Assembly: GCA_937894055.1 (NCBI GenBank)
Contig: CALDHQ010000195.1
Coordinates: 1-6,440, forward strand
Direction of reading: 5' to 3'
Length of the DNA stretch: 6,440 bases
DNA from: an uncultured Polymorphobacter sp.
Lineage (GTDB): Bacteria; Pseudomonadota; Alphaproteobacteria; Sphingomonadales; Sphingomonadaceae
This document shows positions 1-6,440 of this stretch, in pieces (positions within the stretch are counted from its first letter, which is position 1; each line of letters starts with the position of its first letter). The position numbers and the translations under genes are program-made. The notes under the pieces were generated by a model. That model was not told the origin of the DNA. It worked only from the letters and a program-made list of their open reading frames with translations, and ran no database searches.

Positions 1-1326
<1,326 letters not shown>

Positions 1327-1350
1327 GGGCGAGTGTCTCCTGTCTCGCCC
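1327..1350 (-). promoter_or_regulatory. hairpin next to the clpB start codon with the Shine-Dalgarno in its loop
   Basis: GGGCGAG (1350-1344) and CTCGCCC (1333-1327) are perfect 7-bp inverted arms around the 10-nt loop ACAGGAGACA. The loop carries the ribosome-binding site AGGAGA (1341-1336), and the right arm directly abuts the ATG at 1326. The stem is GC-rich and should be stable in RNA. The sequence shows the symmetry only. A role in translation control is inference, and whether the left arm is transcribed depends on the exact start of the mRNA. Confidence 0.5.
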
Positions 1351-1351
1351 G

Positions 1352-1379
1352 ATATGGTGTTGCTATTCGGCAACACAAG
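1352..1379 (-). promoter_or_regulatory. predicted sigma-32 (RpoH) heat-shock promoter of clpB
   Basis: On the minus strand CTTGTG (1379-1374) is followed after 14 bases by CACCATAT (1359-1352). The established sigma-32 pattern is CTTGAA, a spacer of about 13-17 bases, then CCCCATNT, so the match is 4 of 6 and 7 of 8 at a suitable distance. The C-rich extension before the -35 box, CCCTTG, is also present. The position is right for clpB, a classic RpoH-regulated gene, and predicts a transcript start near 1344-1347. The -35 box begins three bases after the stop codon of the upstream membrane-protein gene. Confidence 0.6.
1357..1376. repeat. 7-bp perfect inverted repeat between the -35 and -10 boxes
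   Basis: In minus-strand orientation GTGTTGC (1376-1370) and GCAACAC (1363-1357) are perfect inverted arms around the 6-base loop CGAATA. The arms overlap the end of the -35 box and the start of the -10 box of the predicted clpB promoter. This could be an operator, or a weak terminator hairpin for the gene ending at 1382, although no T-tract follows it. It does not match the CIRCE operator of HrcA. Confidence 0.45.
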
Positions 1380-1381
1380 GG

Positions 1382-1819
1382 TCAGGCGCGTCTTTTGATC
1401 CGCCACGCGAAAATCCAGCCACCGACTGCGCCGACGAGCCCGAACAACGGCAGCCCGAGCGCGCCGCGCGCCCCGGCGATCGGCGTGATGTCATACGAAT
1501 AATGCATCGCCGCCAGCGCCACGACAATCGCCACGCCACCCGCCAGCGGATAGGCAATCCACGCCAGCGACGGCAGCCGCGGCCGCAGCAATGCGGCGAC
1601 CACAAACCCGATGGCGAGCGCAATCGCCACCACCGCGCCAAGCGCCGGCGCCAGTCCGATGAAGTCGCGGCCGATGGTCGACAGCCGCAGCCCCAGCGGC
1701 AATTCGACGCCGAGTTCGGCAAGGCCGCTCTGGATACGCAGGCTGTGGATGACGCTGATGCCGGCCGTCGTCACGATGACGGCAATCAGCCAGCTGACAA
1801 GAATTCGCACGATGCGCAT
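1382..1819 (-). CDS. small four-helix membrane protein of unknown function
   Basis: This 145-residue protein is not recognised as a characterised family. Four hydrophobic segments are visible at about 4-25, 53-78, 84-105 and 122-140, and it ends with a positively charged tail (RIKRRA), so it should be an inner-membrane protein. Charged residues are few and no catalytic motif is visible. I start it at the ATG at 1819 because GGGGA lies 7 bases upstream; a TTG at 1825 in the same frame would leave only one base after that ribosome-binding site. It ends 55 bases before clpB on the same strand, so some read-through into clpB is possible, but clpB appears to have its own promoter. It is divergent from the sugar dehydrogenase, with 81 bases between the start codons. 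Confidence 0.75.
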   Translation of the reverse strand: MRIVRILVSWLIAVIVTTAGISVIHSLRIQSGLAELGVELPLGLRLSTIGRDFIGLAPALGAVVAIALAIGFVVAALLRPRLPSLAWIAYPLAGGVAIVVALAAMHYSYDITPIAGARGALGLPLFGLVGAVGGWIFAWRIKRRA

Positions 1820-1826
1820 CGACAAG

Positions 1827-1831
1827 TCCCC
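1827..1831 (-). promoter_or_regulatory. ribosome-binding site fixing the membrane-protein start
   Basis: GGGGA at 1831-1827 is 7 bases before the ATG at 1819 and only one base before the alternative TTG at 1825, which favours the ATG. Confidence 0.5.
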
Positions 1832-1900
1832 ATTGTTGCGCCAGCATCTTTACACAGTTGGCCCGATACCGCGATAGGTGTTGGCAACCGGGAGATAGGC

Positions 1901-2992
1901 ATGAAAAAGCAGTTTTTGGCGGCAATCGCGGCGGTGACGATGGTCACGACCCCCGCTTTCGCCGCAAATTACACGATCACGCCGATGGCGACGGGGCTCA
2001 ACCATCCGTGGAGCATGGCGTTCCTGCCCGATGGCCGTGTGCTCATCACCGAACGCGCCGGCCGCCTGCGCGTGCTCGACAAGGGCAAGCTCGGCAGCAT
2101 CAGCGGCGTCCCCAAAGTCTATGAAAAGAGCCAGGGCGGGCTGTTCGATGTCGTGCTGCACCCGAAATTCGCTGAAAACGGCCTGATCTATCTGTCGTAC
2201 GCCGCCGGCACGCCGTCGGCCAACGCCACGCACATCGCGCGCGCCAAGCTGGTGGGCAACGCGCTGACCGACGTGAAGGCCATCTTCACCGTCAGCCCGA
2301 CCAAAAACACGCCGGTGCACTACGGCGGCCGCATGGCGTTCCTGCCCGACGGCACGCTGCTGATGACGGTGGGCGACGGCTTCGACTTCCGCGAACAGGC
2401 GCAGAAACTCGAATCGGGTCTCGGCAAGGTCATCCGCATCACCGACACCGGCGCCGTCCCCGCCGACAACCCGTTCGTGAACAAACCCGGCGCCAGCAAG
2501 CCAACCTGGACCTACGGCCACCGCAGCCCGCAGGGCCTCGCACTCGATCCCGTCACCGGCCGCGTCTATGAAAGCGAACACGGCCCGCAAGGCGGCGACG
2601 AAATCAACATCATCGCGCGCGGCAGCAACTACGGCTGGCCGGTCGCCACCAAAGGCCTCGACTATTCCGGCGCCACCATCTCGCCGTACAAAACCTACCC
2701 CGGCATGAAGGACGCCATCGTCGTCTGGGTGCCGTCGATCGGCCCCTCAGGGCTCGCCGTTTACCGCGGCGCGATGTTCAAGGACTGGCAAGGCGACCTG
2801 CTCACCGGCGCGCTCGCCATCCCGCAGGTCAAACGCATCGACATGGACGCCAACGGCAAGGTCATCGGCCAGTCCCGCATCTTCCCCGAAATCACCGAAC
2901 GCGTCCGCGACGTCCGCGTCGCGCCCGACGGCGCGATCTGGATTTCGACTGACGAGGATGAAGGCAAGGTGCTGCGGGTAACGCCGAAGTAG
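1901..2992 (+). CDS. PQQ-dependent aldose sugar dehydrogenase (YliI/Asd-type), exported
   Basis: This 363-residue protein belongs to the six-bladed beta-propeller glucose/sorbosone dehydrogenase family. Members oxidise aldose sugars in the periplasm with pyrroloquinoline quinone and calcium; the E. coli relative YliI is about the same length. A Sec signal peptide is clear ([15 protein letters not shown], cleavage probably after AFA at residue 21). Family motifs in order are [13 protein letters not shown] (33-45), [12 protein letters not shown] (79-90), [12 protein letters not shown] (140-151, H140 as likely catalytic base), [13 protein letters not shown] (205-217), [11 protein letters not shown] (226-236), NYGWP (243-247), then [12 protein letters not shown] (277-288). 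The ATG has GGGAG 6 bases upstream, which settles the start although the frame stays open far upstream. A weak promoter candidate is TTTACA at 1849 with GATAGG at 1873. The exact sugar cannot be read from the sequence, and no PQQ synthesis genes are in the window. Confidence 0.92.
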   Translation: MKKQFLAAIAAVTMVTTPAFAANYTITPMATGLNHPWSMAFLPDGRVLITERAGRLRVLDKGKLGSISGVPKVYEKSQGGLFDVVLHPKFAENGLIYLSYAAGTPSANATHIARAKLVGNALTDVKAIFTVSPTKNTPVHYGGRMAFLPDGTLLMTVGDGFDFREQAQKLESGLGKVIRITDTGAVPADNPFVNKPGASKPTWTYGHRSPQGLALDPVTGRVYESEHGPQGGDEINIIARGSNYGWPVATKGLDYSGATISPYKTYPGMKDAIVVWVPSIGPSGLAVYRGAMFKDWQGDLLTGALAIPQVKRIDMDANGKVIGQSRIFPEITERVRDVRVAPDGAIWISTDEDEGKVLRVTPK

Positions 2993-2996
2993 CAGG

Positions 2997-3172
2997 GCCT
3001 CCGGCGGGCAGGGGTGACCCCTGCACCCATTATATAGAGCAAGTCATTCCCGCGCAGGCGGGAATCCATCTCCAGCGTTGCATGGATTCCCGCCTGCGCG
3101 GGAATGACACAGTGCTAAACAATCGGGTGCAGGCCGCCATCTTGGACAAGAACTGGCCTGCCCGCCGGAGGC
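2997..3172. repeat. nested inverted-repeat element filling the convergent intergenic gap
   Basis: Concentric perfect inverted arms lie between two converging genes. The outer arms are GCCTCCGGCGGGCAGG at 2997-3012 against its complement at 3157-3172 (16 bp). The middle arms are CCTGCACCC at 3020-3028 against GGGTGCAGG at 3125-3133 (9 bp). A 27-bp palindrome is at the centre. The left flank also has its own short hairpin, CAGGGG-TGA-CCCCTG (3009-3023). The element starts 5 bases after the dehydrogenase stop and ends 7 bases before the end of the peptidase gene, so it could stop transcription from both sides. A T-rich TCTTTCCT follows the right outer arm in the plus direction, but no classic T-tract is present. 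The lopsided spacers suggest one repeat inserted within another. Confidence 0.75.
3043..3108. repeat. REPIN-like doublet: 27-bp perfect palindrome of two REP-like 20-mers
   Basis: Arms at 3043-3069 and 3082-3108 are exact reverse complements (27 of 27) around a 12-base loop. Each arm contains a 20-mer that is itself a hairpin: ATTCCCGCGCAGGCGGGAAT at 3046-3065 and its inverse at 3086-3105, each with 8-bp stems and a 4-base loop. The 20-mer fits the ATTCCC-N8-GGGAAT pattern known from Neisseria dRS3 repeats. Two inverted REP units with a short spacer is the layout called REPIN, which RAYT transposases mobilise in other bacteria. No transposase is present here, so mobility by a trans-acting enzyme is inference. 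Confidence 0.8.
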
Positions 3173-3178
3173 TCTTTC

Positions 3179-4831
3179 CTATTCGCGCTTGGCCTTAGGC
3201 GCCGCCGGCGCAAACACCTCGCCGAAATAGTCGCCTGAATACCAGCGCGGTGCGTCGTGGGCGTTGGCGATGGTGCGGCTGATTTCGGCGTTGATGCGGG
3301 CGAATTTGACGGCGACGTTCCAGTCTATCGGTTGTGACAGGTCATCGCTGGGTTCGTGGTAGTGGGTGCGGCGGAACAGGTTTTCGGCGTCGCGGCAGGT
3401 CATGCCGCCCTGGGTGTCGTGCCAGCCGGTGCGCAGATAGACCGCGGGCACGCCGGCGCGGACGAGCGGGTAATGGTCTGAGCGGGTGAACAGCGCCTCG
3501 CTCGGCTGCGGGTCGGCCATCAGCCCCAGCCCCTGCTTTTTCGCGGCGGCGGCGACCATCGGGCCCATGGTCGAGCGGTTGGCGCCATAGGCGATGACGT
3601 CGGCGAAGTCGCAGGTCAGGATCGGCATGTCGATGTTGACCTCCGACACGATGCGTTCGATGCCGACGGTGGGGTAGCGCGCGAAATAGCTCGACCCCAT
3701 CAGCCCGCCTTCCTCGCCGGTGGTGACGAGGAACAGCAGTGAGCGTTTGGGGGGCTTTTTCTCGGCGGCGAAGCTGCGCGCCACCGCCAGCAAGGTCGCG
3801 ACGCCGGCGGCATTGTCGAGCGCGCCGTTGTAGATGGTGTCGCCTTCTCCGGTGCGCATACCAAGATGATCGAGGTGCGCCGACAGCAGCACGAGCTGGT
3901 CAGTCAGCGCCGGGTCGCTGCCCGGCAGCCGCGCTAGCAGGTTGGCGCTGGTGATGGTGGTGACGGCGTTGCTGCGGTCGAGCTTGGCGGTGCCGGTCAG
4001 CGCGAAGCCGTGCGGCGCGCCGGTGTCGGCAGCGGCTTGCACCGCGGCGAAGCTCATCGCGCTGCCGGCGAACAGTTGCGCGGCGGCGGCATCATCGACG
4101 TTCGCCGAGAATTTCAGGCTGCCGGCGTCACCGCCGGCGCTGCCATCGGGGTTGACGAAGTTGCGGCGCTGCAGCCGCGCGGTGCTGACGGTCTTTGACC
4201 AGGGGCCGCGTTCGGCCTGCGCGATGGTGCGCACGGTAATCATGCCGACGGCACCGAGCGCGGCGGCCTCGCCGCTTTTGCCGCGTGCCAGATGCGCGGC
4301 GATTTCGCTGTTGAGCGACTTGGGGGCGCCCGCCAGCGCAACGACGATCTTGCCGCGCACGTCGAGCCCGGCATAGTCATCGATGCCGAGTTCCTTCGAC
4401 GCCAGCCCGAAGCCGACGAACACCAGTGGCGCGCTGATGGTTTCGGGGCCGACGACATTGCCCGGCCCGACCGACAGATCGACACCGTTGACGAACACCG
4501 ATGTCTTGTCGCCGCGCGTCAGTGTCAGTGTTTCGCGGTCGGAGGCGAAGCTGCGCTCCTCGAAATTGATCGGCTGGAAAAAGCCCTGCGTACCGGCGGG
4601 TTCGAGCCCCATCGCCTTGAACTGCGCGGCAACGTAGCGCATCGCGATGGCGTGGCCGCGCCGGCCGATTTGCCGGCCTTCGAGCAGGTCATCGGCGAGA
4701 AAGGTCACCGTCGCCTGCAATTCGGCCGCAGTGATGCTGCCCGACGGCGGGGCGACCGGCGCGGCAAGGCCCGCACCCGACAACAACAGTGCGGCCATCC
4801 CGCCCAGACCCGCACGTGTGAAATTACTCAT
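3179..4831 (-). CDS. exported M28-family zinc metallopeptidase with PA-domain insert
   Basis: This 550-residue protein is an aminopeptidase-type M28 enzyme, which removes residues from peptides using two zinc ions. A signal peptide spans about residues 1-24 (hydrophobic GMAALLLSGAGLAA). A protease-associated (PA) domain lies at about 130-230 (APLVFVGFG, DVRGKIVVAL, ALGAVGMITV). The catalytic domain follows with the full ligand set: H319 and D321 in SAHLDHLG, D339 in GALDNAAG, E373 and E374 in GEEGGLMGS, D401 in NIDM, and H492 in THYHEPSDD. E373 is the expected general base. I start at the ATG at 4831 because GGAG lies 5 bases upstream and the signal peptide begins there; the open frame upstream adds 82 residues without export or domain features. 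Such proteins are common in sphingomonads. Substrate is unknown. It is convergent with the dehydrogenase and divergent from the M16 peptidase. Confidence 0.92.
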   Translation of the reverse strand: MSNFTRAGLGGMAALLLSGAGLAAPVAPPSGSITAAELQATVTFLADDLLEGRQIGRRGHAIAMRYVAAQFKAMGLEPAGTQGFFQPINFEERSFASDRETLTLTRGDKTSVFVNGVDLSVGPGNVVGPETISAPLVFVGFGLASKELGIDDYAGLDVRGKIVVALAGAPKSLNSEIAAHLARGKSGEAAALGAVGMITVRTIAQAERGPWSKTVSTARLQRRNFVNPDGSAGGDAGSLKFSANVDDAAAAQLFAGSAMSFAAVQAAADTGAPHGFALTGTAKLDRSNAVTTITSANLLARLPGSDPALTDQLVLLSAHLDHLGMRTGEGDTIYNGALDNAAGVATLLAVARSFAAEKKPPKRSLLFLVTTGEEGGLMGSSYFARYPTVGIERIVSEVNIDMPILTCDFADVIAYGANRSTMGPMVAAAAKKQGLGLMADPQPSEALFTRSDHYPLVRAGVPAVYLRTGWHDTQGGMTCRDAENLFRRTHYHEPSDDLSQPIDWNVAVKFARINAEISRTIANAHDAPRWYSGDYFGEVFAPAAPKAKRE

Positions 4832-4935
4832 CGTCGCTCCGAAACCATACGCCGCGCCGCCCCCGGCGACGTCTGGTGCAACGGTAGCGACACAGCTATG
4901 GCACTGGAATAGACAAGTTGCGGCAGGAGTGACGA
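4832..4935. promoter_or_regulatory. shared divergent intergenic region between the M28 and M16 genes
   Basis: These 104 bases separate two divergent start codons and must carry both promoters if each gene has its own. The ribosome-binding sites are clear (GGAG at 4840-4837 for the minus gene, AGGAG at 4925-4929 for the plus gene). I see no convincing -35/-10 pair or operator in between. Confidence 0.4.
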
Positions 4936-6440
4936 ATGCGCCAGATGTTGCGTGAGGTGTATTGGGCAGGTTTTGCGGCAATGGCGCTGGTGCTGGCACC
5001 GGCGCTGCCCGCGCAAACCGCCCCGGCGAGCGCTGCCAAGACCGCCGCCGCACCGCAAACGGCGTTCGCCCCCGCACCGCTGTCCGAACTCGCCGCCTCG
5101 GTCGCGCTCAAGCATGACAGCTTCACCTTGCCCAACGGGCTGCGCGTCGTCGTCCATACCGACCGCAAGGCGCCGGTGGTGGCGGTCAGCGTCTGGTATC
5201 ATGTCGGGTCGAAGGACGAACCGCTGGGGAAGACCGGCTTCGCGCATCTGTTCGAACATCTGATGTACTACGGCTCCGAAAACCACGACGCGCTGTTCTT
5301 CGAACCGCTCGAAAGCATCGGCGCCACCGACGCCAATGGCTCGACGTGGTTCGACCGCACCAACTATTATGAAACCGTGCCGACCTCGGCGCTCGACCTC
5401 GCGCTGTTCCTCGAATCGGACCGCATGGGGCATTTGCTCGGCGCGGTGACGCAGGCCAAGCTCGATGCCCAGCGCTCGGTCGTGCAGAACGAGAAGCGCC
5501 AGGGCGACAACGCCCCCTACGGCCTTGCCGACTATGCAATTCTGGAGGGGCTGTTCCCCGCCGGCCACCCGTATCGCCACGACACCATCGGCAGCATGGC
5601 CGATCTGAATGCCGCGAGCGTCGCCGACGTCCACGCCTGGTTCAAGGCGAACTACGGCCCGAACAACGCCGTGCTGGTGCTGTCGGGCGATATCGATGTC
5701 GCCACCGCCAAGCCGCTGGTGGCGAAGTATTTCGGCGACATTCCGTCCGGCCCGACACCGGCGCGCTTCGAAGCGCCGGTGCCGCGCCCCACCGGCATCA
5801 AGCGCGAAACGATGTACGACGCCGTCGGCAACGCCCGCATCACCCGCGCCTTTGCCGTGCCCGGCCGCGCCGATGCGGTGACGCCGCTGCTCGATGTCGC
5901 CGCGACGATTATCGCCGGCGGCAGCTCGTCGCGCGCCTATAATGAACTGGTGCGCCGCGACCAGCTCGCGGTCGGCGTCAGCGGCGGCGTACAGGCGTTT
6001 GAAAAAGTCTCGCTGCTGGAGTTCCAGATCGACGTCAAACCCGGCGCCGATCCCGCCACGGTCGCGGCGCGCTTCGATGCCGTGCTGAACGATTTCCTGA
6101 AAACCGGCCCGACCGCCGATGAAGTCCAGCGCGTCGCAACGCGCGCGGTGGCCGGCACAGTGCGCAGTTTGGAGGCCGCCAGCGGCCAGGCGGCAACGCT
6201 GGCCGAAGGCGAGCTCTACACCGGCGACCCCGATTTCTACCGCACCGAACTGGCGCGCTACGCCGATGCCACGCCCGAAGCCGTCGCGGCGGCAGCGCGC
6301 ACCTGGCTCAGCGGCGGCAGCTTTGAGCTCACCGTGCTGCCGGGCAAGCGCACCGACCGCGACCAGGCCGCCGACAAGGTCGCGCCGAAACTGGCGTCCG
6401 CAGCCATTCCCGCCAAGCCCCCCGTCGGTGCATTGTCGCC
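4936..6440 (+). CDS. exported M16-family zinc peptidase (pitrilysin/insulinase type), 3' end outside window
   Basis: The 501 visible residues run in one open frame to the window edge with no stop. A signal peptide is visible (hydrophobic AGFAAMALVLAPALPA at 11-26, cleavage probably after A26), then a linker rich in Ala and Pro. The N-terminal M16 domain starts near 60 (FTLPNGLRVVVHTD). The inverted zinc motif HLFEH is at 104-108 with E107 as catalytic base, and E186 in QNEKRQGDN is the third metal ligand, 78 residues on, as in pitrilysin. The second, non-catalytic M16 domain is seen at about 285-470 (AVPGRADAV, GGSSSRAYNELVRRDQLA). The end of the visible part is an Ala/Pro linker (AAIPAKPPVGALS), so a further M16 pair probably follows, giving about 930-950 residues. 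The ATG has AGGAG 6 bases upstream. The protein probably degrades peptides outside the cytoplasm. Confidence 0.9.
   Translation, partial: MRQMLREVYWAGFAAMALVLAPALPAQTAPASAAKTAAAPQTAFAPAPLSELAASVALKHDSFTLPNGLRVVVHTDRKAPVVAVSVWYHVGSKDEPLGKTGFAHLFEHLMYYGSENHDALFFEPLESIGATDANGSTWFDRTNYYETVPTSALDLALFLESDRMGHLLGAVTQAKLDAQRSVVQNEKRQGDNAPYGLADYAILEGLFPAGHPYRHDTIGSMADLNAASVADVHAWFKANYGPNNAVLVLSGDIDVATAKPLVAKYFGDIPSGPTPARFEAPVPRPTGIKRETMYDAVGNARITRAFAVPGRADAVTPLLDVAATIIAGGSSSRAYNELVRRDQLAVGVSGGVQAFEKVSLLEFQIDVKPGADPATVAARFDAVLNDFLKTGPTADEVQRVATRAVAGTVRSLEAASGQAATLAEGELYTGDPDFYRTELARYADATPEAVAAAARTWLSGGSFELTVLPGKRTDRDQAADKVAPKLASAAIPAKPPVGALS

Noticed and set aside
1327..1381. CIRCE operator for HrcA upstream of clpB
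   Set aside because: The inverted repeats there do not match the TTAGCACTC-N9-GAGTGCTAA consensus in sequence or spacing.
1850..2590. Open frame of 246 codons on the minus strand inside the dehydrogenase gene
   Set aside because: It is antisense to a clear family member and has no recognisable domain or ribosome-binding site.
3043..3108. CRISPR repeat-spacer array
   Set aside because: There are only two units, they are inverted rather than direct, the spacer is 12 bases, and no cas genes are present.
4832..5077. 82-residue N-terminal extension of the M28 peptidase
   Set aside because: It would put the signal peptide inside the protein and overlaps the start of the M16 gene; the ATG at 4831 has GGAG 5 bases upstream.
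4828..5634. Open frame of 268 codons on the minus strand opposite the M16 gene
   Set aside because: It runs across the start and catalytic motif of the M16 peptidase on the opposite strand and shows no domain.

Overview
The window looks like GC-rich alphaproteobacterial DNA, most likely from the Sphingomonadales. That is an inference from the style of the ClpB N-terminus, the exported M28 and M16 peptidases and the PQQ-type sugar dehydrogenase; there is no rRNA or other marker gene to confirm it. There are five protein-coding units: three read leftward (a Clp ATPase, a small membrane protein and an M28 peptidase) and two read rightward (a sugar dehydrogenase and an M16 peptidase).

Left region (1-1900). 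A Clp ATPase gene begins at 1326 on the minus strand and runs off the left edge. Its protein changes family twice without losing frame. Residues 1 to about 225 are proteobacterial ClpB, about 235-368 closely resemble actinobacterial ClpC, and about 371-442 are an internal piece of the mismatch-repair protein MutS. Glutamate codon choice changes at the same places. The simplest reading is an assembly chimera joined at short conserved stretches, so the sequence left of about 660 probably does not belong to the host genome. Upstream of clpB are a good sigma-32-type heat-shock promoter, two small perfect inverted repeats and, 55 bases away on the same strand, a gene for a four-helix membrane protein of unknown function.

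Middle region (1901-3178). A secreted PQQ-dependent aldose sugar dehydrogenase on the plus strand converges on the M28 peptidase gene. The 186-base gap between them is almost filled by concentric inverted repeats: 16-bp outer arms, 9-bp middle arms and a central 27-bp perfect palindrome made of two REP-like 20-mers (a REPIN-type doublet).

Right region (3179-6440). An exported M28 metallopeptidase with a PA-domain insert (minus strand) is divergent from an exported M16 zinc peptidase (plus strand) that is cut by the right edge. They share a 104-base intergenic region. Both proteins have signal peptides and full metal-binding motifs, so they may both act on extracytoplasmic peptides, but nothing in the sequence links them functionally.

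I found no CRISPR array, tRNA, rRNA, transposase, toxin-antitoxin pair or defence genes, and no convincing new multi-gene system. The observations most worth following are the triple chimera, the nested palindromes and the architecture of the clpB leader.
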